A stretch of 64,000 nt of DNA from an unicellular cyanobacterium SU2 (GTDB lineage: Bacteria; Cyanobacteriota; Cyanobacteriia; Cyanobacteriales; Microcystaceae). Positions 45,539-55,269 of the stretch are shown piece by piece; positions within the stretch are counted from its first letter, which is position 1, and the number at the start of each line of letters is the position of its first letter. The stretch covers positions 351,453 to 415,452 of the forward strand of contig NEED01000049.1 of assembly GCA_002110465.1 (NCBI GenBank). The letters are read 5' to 3'. The notes under the pieces were generated by a model, which saw only the letters and a program-made list of their open reading frames with translations, was not told where the DNA came from and ran no database searches. Made by a program: the position numbers and the translations under genes.

Positions 45539-47410
45539 CTATTGCCAAGGCAAATAAATTTTAACGGTTGTTCCCAATCCCAATCCCGCACTCGATAGGG
45601 TGATATTACCTCTCATTAGTTCCATCAAATTGCGAGAGATAGCTAATCCTAAACCCGTTCCACTATACTTACGGGTAGTTGAACCATCCACCATCACAAA
45701 AGGACGAAATAGCTTTTCCTGTTGTTTGGAATCAATTCCAATTCCGGTATCTTGAACCGTAATACATACTTGTTTTTGATCAGGGTTTTCTTCAATATCA
45801 ATATTAACTGTAATGCTTCCTTTTTCGGTAAACTTAACCGCATTGCCCAAAACATTGAGAAAAACTTGTTTGAGTTTTTTAGGGTCAGCTTTAACAATAA
45901 TTGAATCATGAACAAAGTTAGTTCTAAAGGTTAATCCTTTTTTTTGAATAGTAGCTGTTTGCAAATGAATGACTTCTGAGAGTAATCGAATTAAATCAAT
46001 CGGTTCTAAACTAACCGATAATTTGCCAGCTTCAATTTTAGCTAAATCTAAAACATCATTAATAATTCCTAATAAGTGTACCGCTGCTTCATCAGCTTGC
46101 TCCAAAAATTCTAATTCTTCCTCTTTACTATCACAATAACCATCTTTCACAATATGAAGACAGCCAATGATTCCATTGAGAGGCGTTCTTAATTCATGGG
46201 AAGTAGTCGCTAGAAACTCACTTTTGAGACGATTAGCATTTTGAGCTTCTTGCCAAGAAGACACCAATTCTTCTCCCCAAGCTTGTAATCGTTCAATCAT
46301 CTCTTGAATAGCGATCGCTAATTGATTAAGTTCTCGAACTCTAAAATTGAGAGGAATAGGGTCTTTAGAATGAATATTTTCTTTATGTAGAGCATAGTCT
46401 CGCAACTGTTCCACAGGACGAGCCAACTCTCGAGCAATATAAAGAATTGCTAAAAAACTCACCGTTACTAAAGCAAAAACCATATAGAGTAATACTCGCC
46501 GAATACCAGCTAGGGGAGATAGGGCATTTACTAAAGGAGTAACTGCTAAAATCACCCATTTTTGATTTTTTTCATTGGTAACTGGACTAGGAATTGAACT
46601 ATATCCTGCCACGACTTCTACACCATCTTGTTCTAAAGCAAACAAATGTAAAAAGTTTTGTTGTCCAGCGATCGCACGACGAAGCAATTGCTTGAGACGA
46701 TCTGCATCAGCCTCGTCTGTGATATTGCGTCCCACTTGTTTAGAAAAAGGATGGGCTAAAATTGTCCCCGATTGACCAATAACGACGGAATATCCAGTGA
46801 GAGAGCCACGGATAATTTTTTCTTGAGTCAGCAAGGCCGATTGCATTTGTAGAGCATATCGTAACTGACCCGCGTTATCGTATACAGGAGAGGCTAAGTA
46901 TAAGACTAATTGGCTATTAGAAGTGTTTTCCTGGAGAAATTGGGAAGAGGACAATAGCTTGATGGAAATGGTGTCAGGATTCGTTAGTAACTGGGTTTGC
47001 TTCGGTGGCCAGTCACTGATATTAATAGGGTCAGTTAAGGTGGGCTCACAGGTACTCGCCGCCACTTGTCCTGTCGTTAAATCCGTGAGTTGAACACATT
47101 GAATGTCAGTTGGAAAGGTCGTTGATAATTGTTCAAGAAATTTCTGTTGCTCCCCTTGAGAGCCAGCTTTTAGCACGACACTATCACTAGCCGTTACTAA
47201 ATTCCCTTGCAAAGCTTCGATGGACTGGCGAATACTTTGTCCTTTACGGATAGCACTTTCTGTCAAATTCCGTTGCGCTGTCTCTAGAAAGGCAGACCGT
47301 GCCTTGCCATAGGTGACGTAAACCCCCATTAAGAGGACGGGAACGCTGACTAAGAGCAGACGAGATACCAAAAGACGGCGGAATGAAGATTGACCGAAGA
47401 TCATAGACAC
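45539..47410 (-). CDS. Transmembrane sensor histidine kinase (Cache-HAMP)
   Basis: A 623-residue kinase. It has TM1 at about 13-33, a periplasmic Cache-like sensor at about 40-290, and TM2 at about 304-325 (VLLYMVFALVTVSFLAIL). HAMP follows at about 327-380. The kinase core has FLATTSHELRTPLNGIIG with His405, an N-box (VFLNVLGNAVKFTEKG), DTGIGIDSKQQ and GTGLGLAISRN. No receiver domain and no adjacent response regulator are found, so the partner is elsewhere. It is divergent from rplS. Confidence 0.92.
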   Translation of the reverse strand: MSMIFGQSSFRRLLVSRLLLVSVPVLLMGVYVTYGKARSAFLETAQRNLTESAIRKGQSIRQSIEALQGNLVTASDSVVLKAGSQGEQQKFLEQLSTTFPTDIQCVQLTDLTTGQVAASTCEPTLTDPINISDWPPKQTQLLTNPDTISIKLLSSSQFLQENTSNSQLVLYLASPVYDNAGQLRYALQMQSALLTQEKIIRGSLTGYSVVIGQSGTILAHPFSKQVGRNITDEADADRLKQLLRRAIAGQQNFLHLFALEQDGVEVVAGYSSIPSPVTNEKNQKWVILAVTPLVNALSPLAGIRRVLLYMVFALVTVSFLAILYIARELARPVEQLRDYALHKENIHSKDPIPLNFRVRELNQLAIAIQEMIERLQAWGEELVSSWQEAQNANRLKSEFLATTSHELRTPLNGIIGCLHIVKDGYCDSKEEELEFLEQADEAAVHLLGIINDVLDLAKIEAGKLSVSLEPIDLIRLLSEVIHLQTATIQKKGLTFRTNFVHDSIIVKADPKKLKQVFLNVLGNAVKFTEKGSITVNIDIEENPDQKQVCITVQDTGIGIDSKQQEKLFRPFVMVDGSTTRKYSGTGLGLAISRNLMELMRGNITLSSAGLGLGTTVKIYLPWQ

Positions 47411-47518
47411 TATTGTAAGGAGCGTGTTAATTTAATTTTTAACAAAATTTTTCAAGGATAAGGTTAATGACTAAAGATAGTGAGGTATAATAGGAAATTG
47501 TGAGTTTTTGCTAAAGTC

Positions 47519-47881
47519 ATGAACGCCCAAGAAATTATCAAATCGATTGAAGCTGAACACTTAAAAACGGACTTACCCATTATCCATGTGGGAGATACCG
47601 TTCGTGTTGGAGTCCGCATTACAGAAGGAGGGAAAGAAAGAACCCAGCCCTACGAAGGAACCGTAATTGCCATGCGTAATGGGGGAATTAACGAAACCAT
47701 TACCGTGCGTAAAATTTTCCAAGGAGTAGGAGTAGAACGGGTCTTTCTCTTACATTCTCCTAGAATTGCCAATATTAAAATTATACGCAGAGGAAAAGTC
47801 CGTCGGGCTAAGCTTTACTATCTGCGCGATCGCGTCGGTAAAGCAACACGCATTCGTCAACGTTTTGATCGTCCCCTATAA
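47519..47881 (+). CDS. rplS: 50S ribosomal protein L19
   Basis: A 120-residue protein with the L19 hallmarks: [20 protein letters not shown], then [34 protein letters not shown] and [20 protein letters not shown]. It sits near the 30S-50S interface. It is the first of the + strand translation genes, 99 bases before tRNA-Trp. Confidence 0.97.
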   Translation: MNAQEIIKSIEAEHLKTDLPIIHVGDTVRVGVRITEGGKERTQPYEGTVIAMRNGGINETITVRKIFQGVGVERVFLLHSPRIANIKIIRRGKVRRAKLYYLRDRVGKATRIRQRFDRPL

Positions 47882-47980
47882 TTGTTTCAACAACAGCGCA
47901 CAAAAAAACGTAAATTGTGATCAAATTGCGTTATTATGAAATACGGTAAGAGCATAACCCTCGGTTATTGCTCAGGCTGT

Positions 47981-48053
47981 GCGCTCTTAGTTCAGTTGGT
48001 AGAACGCAGGTCTCCAAAACCTGATGTCGGGGGTTCGAGTCCTCCAGGGCGCG
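47981..48053 (+). tRNA. tRNA-Trp (CCA)
   Basis: A complete cloverleaf. The acceptor stem is GCGCTCT/AGGGCGC with one G-T pair. The D arm is TAGTTCAGTTGGTAGAACG, the anticodon stem-loop CAGGT-CTCCAAA-ACCTG has CCA, and the T arm is GGGGG-TTCGAGT-CCTCC. CCA is not encoded; 73 nt. It sits just upstream of secE, an arrangement common in cyanobacteria and many bacteria. Confidence 0.97.
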
Positions 48054-48142
48054 TTTTAGATCAGGTGAAAAAACTATTGTCGATCAAAATAGCAATAATT
48101 AACTAATAATTTAGGAAACTGCTATGTTGAGTAGAGGCTACC

Positions 48143-48379
48143 GTGGTTAAAAAAACAAGTACAAAAACCGAGTCAAACGAAAGTAAATCAAGCAAAACTG
48201 ACGTTACTAACGCCAATTTTATTAGCGAAACCAAAGACGAACTAGCAAAAGTTGTCTGGCCTTCTAGACAGCAGCTACTTAGTGAATCAGCGGCCGTTAT
48301 TTTGATGGTTAGTTTAGTAGCAACCGTCATTTATCTAGTCGATAATCTCTTCAGTTGGGGAGCAGGGAAGGTATTTTAA
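48143..48379 (+). CDS. secE: Preprotein translocase subunit SecE
   Basis: A 78-residue single-span SecE: a charged N-terminal tail, the conserved amphipathic FISETKDELAKVVWPSRQQLL, then one TM helix (AAVILMVSLVATVIYLVDNLF). It stabilises SecY in the inner and thylakoid membranes. The start is GTG at 48143. The stop overlaps the nusG ATG by one base (TAATG), implying translational coupling. Confidence 0.93.
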   Translation: MVKKTSTKTESNESKSSKTDVTNANFISETKDELAKVVWPSRQQLLSESAAVILMVSLVATVIYLVDNLFSWGAGKVF

Positions 48380-48996
48380 TGAGTTTTGCCCAAGATCACT
48401 CACCGGAAACAGAACAACTCGAAGAAAAGAAAAAAACGGCTCGTTGGTATGCCGTTCAAGTTGCCTCTGGCTGTGAAAAGCGGGTTAAAACAAACTTAGA
48501 GCAACGGATTCATACCCTCGATGTAGCCGATAGAATCTTGCAGATCCAAATTCCCAAAACCCCTACCGTTAAAGTTCGCAAAGACGGTTCCCGTCAACAT
48601 GCCGAAGAAAAAGTATTTCCAGGCTATGTTCTGATCAGAATGATTATGGACGATGACGCTTGGCTTGTTGTCAAGAATACCCCCAATGTCATTAATTTTG
48701 TGGGATCAGAACAACGGCGTAGCGTCGGTAGGGGAAGAGGGCACGTCAAACCCGTTCCCTTAAGTCCAGGGGAAGTAGAACGGATCTTCAAGCAAGCAGA
48801 AGTCCAAGAACCTGTGGTCAAAATTGATACCGCTGTGGGAGACAAAATTATGGTTCTCTCAGGGCCATTCAAAGATTTTGAAGGGGAAGTGGTGGAAGTA
48901 AGCCCTGAACGAAGTAAAGTTAAGGCGTTACTGTCCATCTTTGGACGAGACACCCCAGTTGAACTGGAATTTAACCAAATAGAGAAGCAAAATTAG
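48379..48996 (+). CDS. nusG: Transcription termination/antitermination factor NusG
   Basis: A protein of about 205 residues. The NGN domain begins [20 protein letters not shown] and includes [16 protein letters not shown] and [10 protein letters not shown]. The KOW domain is [21 protein letters not shown]. The true start is the ATG at 48379, overlapping the secE stop; a frame opening 24 bases earlier has no support. rplK starts two bases after its stop. Confidence 0.96.
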   Translation: MSFAQDHSPETEQLEEKKKTARWYAVQVASGCEKRVKTNLEQRIHTLDVADRILQIQIPKTPTVKVRKDGSRQHAEEKVFPGYVLIRMIMDDDAWLVVKNTPNVINFVGSEQRRSVGRGRGHVKPVPLSPGEVERIFKQAEVQEPVVKIDTAVGDKIMVLSGPFKDFEGEVVEVSPERSKVKALLSIFGRDTPVELEFNQIEKQN

Positions 48997-48998
48997 CG

Positions 48999-49424
48999 AT
49001 GGCCAAGAAAGTTGTTGCAATGATTAAACTTGCCCTTCCCGCAGGAAAGGCAAACCCCGCCCCCCCCGTTGGACCAGCTTTGGGTCAACATGGGGTGAAT
49101 ATTATGGCGTTTTGCAAAGAATATAATGGCAAAACCGCCGACCAAGCAGGAATGGTGATTCCTGTAGAAATTTCGGTCTATGAAGATCGCAGTTTCACCT
49201 TTGTTCTCAAAACCCCGCCAGCTTCGGTATTAATTCGTAAAGCGGCAGGAATTCAAAAAGGCTCGAGCCAACCCAATAACGATAAAGTTGGCAGCATTAC
49301 CCGTGATCAATTGCGGGAAATTGCTCAAACCAAAATGCCCGACCTCAATGCCAACGACATTGACGCGGCAATGAACATTGTTGAAGGAACCGCCCGTAAC
49401 ATGGGTGTTACCGTCAACGATTGA
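48999..49424 (+). CDS. rplK: 50S ribosomal protein L11
   Basis: A 141-residue L11: an N-terminal [27 protein letters not shown] block (split here by its start), [30 protein letters not shown], and the C-terminal RNA-binding part ending [14 protein letters not shown]. It binds the GTPase centre of 23S rRNA and is needed for the stringent response. It lies between nusG and rplA. Confidence 0.98.
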   Translation: MAKKVVAMIKLALPAGKANPAPPVGPALGQHGVNIMAFCKEYNGKTADQAGMVIPVEISVYEDRSFTFVLKTPPASVLIRKAAGIQKGSSQPNNDKVGSITRDQLREIAQTKMPDLNANDIDAAMNIVEGTARNMGVTVND

Positions 49425-49491
49425 TTGAATCACAAAAAAACTAACTAGGGGAGAGGCATTGCTTCGTTATTGACCCAAGGAGATACCATCT

Positions 49492-50208
49492 ATGGCCAAA
49501 AAACTCTCAAAACGCTTCAAAGAAGCCTTAGCCAAAGTTGATGAAGACAAACTCTATGAGCCGTTAGAAGCCCTACAACTGCTCAAAGAAACAGCAACGG
49601 CTAAATTTAATGAATCAGCAGAAGCTCACATTCGGTTAGGGATTGATCCCAAATACACCGACCAACAACTGCGGACAACGGTTTCCTTACCCAAAGGGAC
49701 TGGTCAAGAAGTTCGCGTTGCCGTTATTGCCAGAGGAGAAAAAGTCCAAGAAGCGGGCAATGCAGGAGCCGATATCTACGGTTCAGAAGAATTAATTGAA
49801 GAAATCCAAAAAGGAATGATGGATTTCGAGGTGTTAATCGCCACCCCAGATATGATGCCTAAAGTAGCTAAATTAGGACGGATGCTAGGACCTCGTGGCT
49901 TAATGCCTTCTCCCAAGGGAGGAACCGTAACCGCCGATTTAGAAAGCGCGATCACCGCATTTAAAGCAGGGAAATTAGAATTTCGGGCTGACAGAACAGG
50001 GATTGTTCATGTTATGTTTGGAAAGGCATCTTTTACCCCTGAAGACTTACTGGCTAACCTTAAAGCCTTACAGGAAACGATTGACCGTCAGCGTCCCTCC
50101 GGTGCCAAAGGGCGTTACTGGCGTAGCATTTTTGTCTCGGCTTCCATGGGACCATCCATTGGCGTTGACATCAGCGCACTACGGGATCTGAAATTGGCTG
50201 AGGCTTAA
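49492..50208 (+). CDS. rplA: 50S ribosomal protein L1
   Basis: A 238-residue L1: [20 protein letters not shown] at the N-terminus, the two-domain core with [40 protein letters not shown], the conserved [15 protein letters not shown], and [16 protein letters not shown] near the end. It forms the L1 stalk. An AAGGAG Shine-Dalgarno is present before the ATG. The L10 leader follows. Confidence 0.98.
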   Translation: MAKKLSKRFKEALAKVDEDKLYEPLEALQLLKETATAKFNESAEAHIRLGIDPKYTDQQLRTTVSLPKGTGQEVRVAVIARGEKVQEAGNAGADIYGSEELIEEIQKGMMDFEVLIATPDMMPKVAKLGRMLGPRGLMPSPKGGTVTADLESAITAFKAGKLEFRADRTGIVHVMFGKASFTPEDLLANLKALQETIDRQRPSGAKGRYWRSIFVSASMGPSIGVDISALRDLKLAEA

Positions 50209-50278
50209 GATAGTCGTGATGGAGCAATAACTATCGATTAAAACGAACCCTACAATTAAATGCTTGTTTGGCTTATGC

Positions 50279-50428
50279 CGCAGACAGCAGGGGCAATTTG
50301 CTTAATGTCCTGCCGAGGTTGAGGCCTGAAGAAAGGGAAGCAGAATGGATGATGAGGAATTAAGGTTCCTTTTTGTCCTTAGTATCCCTGACCTCAGCCC
50401 CGGCGAAATGCTAGGGGTTTATTTTTTG
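50279..50428 (+). promoter_or_regulatory. Ribosomal protein L10 leader (autoregulatory RNA)
   Basis: The 264-base gap between rplA and rplJ contains a structured leader. GCCGCAGACAGCAGGGGCA with the matching CCTGCCGAGGTTGAGGC is the typical L10-leader arm pattern, followed by GAAGAAAGGGAAGC and CCTGACCTCAG. L10(L12)4 binds such leaders to repress rplJ-rplL. It ends with CCCC (50398-50401)/GGGG (50414-50417) and a TTTATTTTTT tract, which looks like an attenuator terminator. That would allow control of rplJL separately from rplKA. Confidence 0.8.
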
Positions 50429-50472
50429 GCCAGTTTGTCAATATTCCCAAACTTAAGGAGGTGAAAACATCA

Positions 50473-51042
50473 ATGGGAAGAACCTATGAAAACAAAGGCA
50501 CAGTGATCGCTGATCTCAAGGGACTCTTGAGTGACGCGCAACTGGCTTTTGTCATCGATTATAAAGGGTTATCTGTCGCTCAAATTAGCGATTTGCGTAA
50601 CCGTCTCCGTCCCACGGGGGCGGTGTGTAAGGTGACGAAAAACACCTTAATGCGGATCGCTGTTGAGGAAGACGAAGACTGGAAACCCATGACGGAGTTT
50701 CTCCAAGGGTCATCAGCTTTTGTCCTCGTCAAGGATGATGTCGGGGGCGCAGTTAGGGCTTACCAAAGCTTTAAAAAAGACACCAAAAAAACCGAATTTC
50801 GCGGTGGTGTCATGCAAGGTCAGTCCCTTAACGAAGACCAAGTGAAAGCGATCGCTGATTTACCATCAAAAGAAGAATTGATGGCTCAAATTGCCGGTTC
50901 GCTCAATTCACTGGCCACCAAATTGGCGGTTGGGGTCAAGGAAGTACCTTCGTCCGTTGGACGGGGTATCAACGAAGTCCCAAGTTCTTTGGGTCGCGTC
51001 ATTGCTGCTATGGCTGCCAAAGAAGAAGGAGATGCTGCTTAA
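50473..51042 (+). CDS. rplJ: 50S ribosomal protein L10
   Basis: A protein of about 189 residues: MGRTYENKGTVIADLKGLL, then AFVIDYKGLSVAQISDLRN, KVTKNTLMRIAV and FRGGVMQGQSLNEDQVKAI. The C-terminal helix binds L7/L12 dimers. The start chosen is the ATG at 50473: the strong AAGGAGG at 50454-50460 is correctly spaced for it, whereas the earlier in-frame GTG at 50461 abuts that Shine-Dalgarno. The long alanine-rich C-terminus ends RVIAAMAAKEEGDAA. Confidence 0.95.
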   Translation: MGRTYENKGTVIADLKGLLSDAQLAFVIDYKGLSVAQISDLRNRLRPTGAVCKVTKNTLMRIAVEEDEDWKPMTEFLQGSSAFVLVKDDVGGAVRAYQSFKKDTKKTEFRGGVMQGQSLNEDQVKAIADLPSKEELMAQIAGSLNSLATKLAVGVKEVPSSVGRGINEVPSSLGRVIAAMAAKEEGDAA

Positions 51043-51114
51043 GCATTTACCCTCCTCTAAAACTGTGTTTGTCCAATTATCCACTTTTTTCGTTCACTTT
51101 CAAGGAGTTAAATT

Positions 51115-51519
51115 ATGTCTGCTGCAACCGATGAAATTCTCGAAAAGCTAAAATCTCTGACCTTATTAGAAGCGTCAGAATTAGTAAAACAAATCGAAGA
51201 AACCTTTGATGTTAGTGCTTCTGCTCCTGCGGGTGGTGGCATGATGATGATGGCTCCTGGTGCGGCTGCTCCTGGTGCTGCGGCGGCTGAACCCGAAGAA
51301 GAGAAGACCGAATTTGATGTCATTCTCGAAGAGGTTCCCAGTGACAAGAAAATCGCCATTCTTAAGGTGGTTCGTGCTATTACTGGGTTGGGACTCAAAG
51401 AAGCCAAAGATATGGTGGAATCTACCCCTAAACCCATTAAGGAAGGAACTGGCAAGGATGACGCTGAAGAAACCAAGAAGAAACTCGAAGAAGCTGGTGC
51501 TAAAGTTAGCGTGAAGTAA
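51115..51519 (+). CDS. rplL: 50S ribosomal protein L7/L12
   Basis: A 134-residue stalk protein. The N-terminal dimerisation helix ([20 protein letters not shown]) is followed by an Ala/Gly/Pro hinge that includes a run of methionines ([20 protein letters not shown]). The C-terminal factor-binding domain is [20 protein letters not shown], then [18 protein letters not shown] and [10 protein letters not shown]. The gene is 72 bases after rplJ and is followed by a terminator. Confidence 0.98.
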   Translation: MSAATDEILEKLKSLTLLEASELVKQIEETFDVSASAPAGGGMMMMAPGAAAPGAAAAEPEEEKTEFDVILEEVPSDKKIAILKVVRAITGLGLKEAKDMVESTPKPIKEGTGKDDAEETKKKLEEAGAKVSVK

Positions 51520-51546
51520 TTCTTCTGACACCTTCTTGAATACTAC

Positions 51547-51588
51547 AAAATTCCCCATCTTAACTTATGCGTTAGGGTGGGAATTTTT
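51547..51588 (+). terminator. Terminator of the rplKAJL block
   Basis: An AAAATTCCC stem pairs with GGGAATTTT, with further partial pairing (ATCTTAAC/GTTAGGGT) and a TTATGC loop. It ends in a T run. It lies 28 bases after the rplL stop. Confidence 0.8.
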
Positions 51589-51626
51589 GTTCGGTTATGT
51601 GTGGGTTGCATCGTCAGTGATCGCTT

Positions 51627-51812
51627 TCAACTTGTAGGACGCACAACCCGAATTAATTTACTCTGTAGCGGTTCATGGGATGCGATCGCTTCCGAGATCC
51701 AAGTTGCCATACGCTGGCGATCAATATCATTCGTGCAGACAATAATACCGCAATGCTCAGAATGCAAACGGTGTAATCTGATAAAATCATAGCGATTGAG
51801 AATGATAGGAGA
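51627..51812 (-). pseudogene. DUF5615 (PIN-like) protein, C-terminal remnant
   Basis: On the minus strand, an open frame ending at TGA 51627-51629 encodes NRYDFIRLHRLHSEHCGIIV, then CTNDIDRQRMATWISEAIAS and a terminal LQSKLIRVVRPTS. This matches the C-terminal half of DUF5615, a PIN-like family often found in toxin-antitoxin-like pairs. The N-terminal half with its first acidic residue is missing. The frame runs into the opposite-strand type ISP fragment at about 51800. A + strand frame over the same bases (51577-51792) is therefore not a gene. Confidence 0.65.
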
Positions 51813-52248
51813 ATTTCCGCGCTTACCCTTGTATGAAAACTTCTTTCAATGGGTAGAATGGGGACAAAAACTAATGGACTTACATATCAATTATGAAACT
51901 GTAGAACCCTATTCTTTAACTCGTATTGATATCCCGTTAAAAAACGAAAATGCTATCCCCAAAACCAAACTAAAAGCAGACAAAACCAAAGGAATAATAA
52001 CCTTAGATAATATTACCCAACTCAACGACATTCCCCCGCTTGCTTGGGAATATAAATTAGGGAACCGTTGCGCCCTAGAATGGATATTAGATCAATACAA
52101 AGAAAAAAAACCCAGAGACAAAACCATCGCCGAAAAATTCAATAATTATCGTTTTGCAGACTACAAAGAAAATGTTATTGACTTATTACAAAAAGTGTGT
52201 ACCGTCAGCATAGAAACCATGAAAATTATTCAACAAATGAACGAATAA
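51796..52248 (+). pseudogene. Type ISP restriction-modification enzyme, C-terminal fragment
   Basis: A 150-codon frame. Its sequence from FPRLPLYENFFQWVEWGQKL through DLHINYETVEPY, WEYKLGNRCALEWILDQYKE and YRFADYKENVIDLLQKVCTV to SIETMKIIQQM matches the extreme C-terminus (target-recognition end) of type ISP enzymes, which fuse helicase, methyltransferase and nuclease in over 1000 residues. All upstream domains are absent. The residues before FPRL have no counterpart in the family, so the join lies near 51810. It is probably not functional. Confidence 0.75.
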
Positions 52249-52401
52249 TTGAAAACAACTCCCATGATGGCTTTTAAATTTTACCTTATCGCCTTTCGCA
52301 ATCTAGTCATTAAGTTAGGTACGATATAAGGTTAAAATTATGATATCTTCCTAAATCTATATCCCAAATCATAGATAAAAAATCACTTATAAAAACGAAA
52401 A

Positions 52402-53376
52402 ATGGCAAAAAACGAACGCCGAACCTTTCAATTAGACTTTGAAAAACCCTTATCAGAATTAGAAGCCCGTATTAGCCAAATTCGGGAACTTGCTGAAGAA
52501 AATAATGTTGATGTTTCTGAACAAATTGCTCAACTTGAACGACGGTCTGACCAGTTACGTCAAGAAATTTTTAGCACCCTCACCCCATCCCAACGTCTTC
52601 AATTAGCCCGTCATCCTCGTCGTCCGAGTACCCTCGACTACATTCAAGCAATTACTGACGAATGGTTTGAATTACACGGCGATCGCGGTGGTTATGATGA
52701 TCCCGCTTTAGTTGGGGGAGTTGCCCGTTTAGGGGGTCGTCCCGTCACCATCTTAGGCGAACAAAAAGGACGAGATACCAAAGATAATGTTGCCCGTAAC
52801 TTTGGCATGGCTTCCCCTGGAGGCTATCGTAAAGCCATGCGGTTGATGGAACGGGCTAATCAATTTAATCAGCCAATTTTAACCTTTATTGACACTCCTG
52901 GAGCTTGGGCAGGGATCGAAGCCGAAAAACTAGGTCAAGGAGAAGCGATCGCTTATAATCTTCGGGAAATGTTTCGCTTAGATGTCCCCATTATTTCCAC
53001 CGTCATTGGAGAAGGGGGATCAGGGGGCGCGTTAGGGATTGGCGTGGGAGATCGCCTACTAATGCTTGAACACGCTGTTTATATGGTTGCGACTCCAGAA
53101 GCGTGTGCTGCTATTCTCTGGAAAGATGCTAAAAAATCTCCTCAAGCTGCCACCGCGCTAAAAATTACTTCTGGGGATCTCAAAGACTTAGGAATTGTTG
53201 ATCAAATTGTTCCTGAACCGTCTGGTGCGGCTCACACCAAACCGTTAGAAGCAGCATCAACCCTCAAACAAATACTTTTAGAGACTCTCGATCAACTTTC
53301 TTCGATGAATGCGGAAGAACGACGAAAACTAAGATATCAAAAATACCGACAAATTGGGGTCTTTCTTGAAAATTGA
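52402..53376 (+). CDS. accA: Acetyl-CoA carboxylase carboxyltransferase subunit alpha
   Basis: A 324-residue AccA, which with AccD transfers carboxyl from biotin to acetyl-CoA in fatty acid synthesis. Motifs include [20 protein letters not shown] at the N-terminus, [77 protein letters not shown] and [20 protein letters not shown]. The length and blocks are standard. A hairpin follows the stop. Confidence 0.97.
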   Translation: MAKNERRTFQLDFEKPLSELEARISQIRELAEENNVDVSEQIAQLERRSDQLRQEIFSTLTPSQRLQLARHPRRPSTLDYIQAITDEWFELHGDRGGYDDPALVGGVARLGGRPVTILGEQKGRDTKDNVARNFGMASPGGYRKAMRLMERANQFNQPILTFIDTPGAWAGIEAEKLGQGEAIAYNLREMFRLDVPIISTVIGEGGSGGALGIGVGDRLLMLEHAVYMVATPEACAAILWKDAKKSPQAATALKITSGDLKDLGIVDQIVPEPSGAAHTKPLEAASTLKQILLETLDQLSSMNAEERRKLRYQKYRQIGVFLEN

Positions 53377-53382
53377 GCAGAT

Positions 53383-53412
53383 TTTAAGGAAGATTGTCTT
53401 CTCTTCCTTAAA
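53383..53412 (+). terminator. Hairpin after accA
   Basis: An 11-base perfect stem TTTAAGGAAGA / TCTTCCTTAAA with an eight-base loop lies 7 bases after the accA stop. There is no T run after it, so it may protect the 3' end rather than terminate on its own. The rest of the 340-base gap to the SDR gene holds a doubtful 61-codon frame (53511-53696) and no other feature I can support. Confidence 0.5.
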
Positions 53413-53716
53413 CAAGTAGGTGAAGATCTACAATAGAAAATTTCTCTCCTCAAATTTTAGGAGTCTATGACCTTGGGATGTTATAATTGCTAAGGTGACA
53501 ATTTGTAACGATGTTTAAAGCAACGCGAGTCTGTCTCGTAAGTTGTTCAAATGTGACTATTTCCCTACTTAAACTGTCATTACCTAAAGTTACTAGAGAT
53601 TTTTCAATGAATGAATCTCCGTTCTTGTATAGTCTCATCCAAGTTTTTTGGAAGATTAATATAGTTTTGACGTTCTTTAAGCGGGGAATGAGATAGATAC
53701 GAATCGAAAGTATATC

Positions 53717-54445
53717 ATGAGTTTTCCCTCAAGTCAACTGCGAGCCATTATTACAGGAGCCAGCAGTGGTATCGGAAGAGCAACAACTCTAACCTTTGCC
53801 AAGGCGGGGATCAATGTCGCTTTGGTCAGCCGTCCCTCAGAAAAACTAGAAGAAGTTGCTCAGGCAGCCCAAGAAGTAGGGGTGTCAGCGAAAGCTTATG
53901 GAATCGATTTGAGTCAATTAACTGAAATAACCCCTAAAATCCAAAAAATTGCCGAAGATTTTGGCGAAATTGACATTATAGTCAATAATGCAGGAATGGG
54001 TTACACCAATCTCTTGGGAGACACTTCCCTAACTGACTGGCAACAGGTAATGGATTTAAACTTAACGAGCGTGTTTCAGTGCGTTCGGGGAATTTTACCC
54101 CAGATGCGCCATCGCGGTCAGGGAACCATTATTAATGTGTCTTCTATCGCTGCTTCTAATGCTTTTCCCCAATGGGGAGCCTATAGCGTCAGTAAAGCTG
54201 GCTTAGCTGCTTTTTCTAAAGTTTTAGCAGCCGAAGAACGAGCTAACGGAATCCGTGTGATTACTGTTAGTCCAGGAGCGGTTAATACCCCCATCTGGGA
54301 TACGAATACGGTTCAAGCCGATTTTAATCGTTCTGCCATGCTCAATCCCGATACCATCGCCCAAACTATTCTTCAGGCAGCACTTTTACCAGCCGAAGCT
54401 GTCATTGAAGAAATGACCATTTTACCCAGTGCTGGAACTCTGTAA
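53717..54445 (+). CDS. Short-chain dehydrogenase/reductase
   Basis: A 242-residue SDR. It has the NAD(P)-binding motif ITGASSGIGRATTLTFAKAG, IDIIVNNAGMGYTNLL, the catalytic Ser in INVSSIAASNAFPQ, the YSVSKAG catalytic Tyr-Lys pair, and PGAVNTPIWD. The Arg at RPSEKLEE after the second strand suggests NADP preference. It resembles the YdfG/FabG-like group; the substrate is unknown. folE follows after 27 bases on the same strand, so the two are probably cotranscribed. A reductase role in pterin metabolism is conceivable but unproven. Confidence 0.92.
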   Translation: MSFPSSQLRAIITGASSGIGRATTLTFAKAGINVALVSRPSEKLEEVAQAAQEVGVSAKAYGIDLSQLTEITPKIQKIAEDFGEIDIIVNNAGMGYTNLLGDTSLTDWQQVMDLNLTSVFQCVRGILPQMRHRGQGTIINVSSIAASNAFPQWGAYSVSKAGLAAFSKVLAAEERANGIRVITVSPGAVNTPIWDTNTVQADFNRSAMLNPDTIAQTILQAALLPAEAVIEEMTILPSAGTL

Positions 54446-54472
54446 GCCCAGATAAGCGTTTTTAATTTAACC

Positions 54473-55192
54473 ATGACAATAGCGTCTTCCAACGGATTCA
54501 ATCGCCTTAATTCCAACGGTTCTAACAATCTCAGCCCCAATTTGGTTGATCATGTTTCTACCCGACCTGACCGCAATACTCATAACGGACAGCAAGCACA
54601 GTTTCATCCCACTGAAGAAACCAGCAAAGAGAAAATAATGGAATCTGTGCGAACTATGTTAGAAGCGTTAGGAGAAGATCCCGAGCGAGAAGGTTTACTA
54701 AAAACCCCGAAACGGGTTGCAGAAGCCATGGCATTTCTAACAGAGGGATATAATCAGTCCCTAGAATCCTTAGTCAATGGGGCAATTTTTGACGAAGGTC
54801 ACAATGAGATGGTGTTGGTGCGAGATATTAATTTCTTTAGCCTCTGTGAACATCATATGCTTCCATTTATGGGAAAAGCTCATGTTGCCTATATTCCTAA
54901 TCAGAAGGTGGTGGGATTAAGTAAACTAGCGCGAATTGTGGAAATGTATTCCCGTCGTTTGCAAGTACAGGAACGGTTAACCCGTCAAATTGCTGAGGCA
55001 ATTCAAGAAATTTTAGACCCTCAAGGGGTGGCAGTGGTCATGGAAGCAACCCATATGTGTATGGTGATGCGTGGGGTACAAAAACCAGGATCTTGGACAG
55101 TTACTAGCGCGATGATAGGCGCATTCCAAGATGAACAAAAAACCCGTGAAGAATTTCTGAACTTAATCCGCCATCAACCAAGCTTTTTTTAG
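54473..55192 (+). CDS. folE: GTP cyclohydrolase I
   Basis: A 239-residue FolE converting GTP to 7,8-dihydroneopterin triphosphate for folate and pterins. It has the zinc-binding [40 protein letters not shown], and the C-terminal Cys in [20 protein letters not shown]. An N-terminal 45-residue low-complexity extension ([15 protein letters not shown]) precedes the conserved core, as in other cyanobacterial enzymes. It lies downstream of the SDR gene. Confidence 0.96.
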   Translation: MTIASSNGFNRLNSNGSNNLSPNLVDHVSTRPDRNTHNGQQAQFHPTEETSKEKIMESVRTMLEALGEDPEREGLLKTPKRVAEAMAFLTEGYNQSLESLVNGAIFDEGHNEMVLVRDINFFSLCEHHMLPFMGKAHVAYIPNQKVVGLSKLARIVEMYSRRLQVQERLTRQIAEAIQEILDPQGVAVVMEATHMCMVMRGVQKPGSWTVTSAMIGAFQDEQKTREEFLNLIRHQPSFF

Positions 55193-55223
55193 GTTGATTT
55201 ACGATTATCAGCTTTAATCAAAA

Positions 55224-55247
55224 ACCCCTTAATTTAAACTAAGGGGT
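55224..55247. terminator. Hairpin between folE and the small membrane protein
   Basis: An eight-base stem ACCCCTTA / TAAGGGGT with an eight-base loop. On the minus strand it is followed by TTTTTGATT, so it could end minus-strand transcripts reading from 55737. On the + strand it follows folE closely but lacks a T run. Confidence 0.5.
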
Positions 55248-55269
55248 AAGTGAAGCAAAATTAATTTGA

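Noticed and set aside
48624..48953. 109-codon minus-strand frame opposite nusG
   Set aside because: nusG is unambiguous on the + strand; the antisense frame is a shadow.
51577..51792. 71-codon + strand frame after the rplL terminator
   Set aside because: The opposite strand carries a recognisable DUF5615 remnant over the same bases, and the + frame overlaps the terminator.
53511..53696. 61-codon frame between accA and the SDR gene
   Set aside because: No recognisable motif, no good ribosome-binding site and atypical composition; could be a small RNA region, but nothing supports it.
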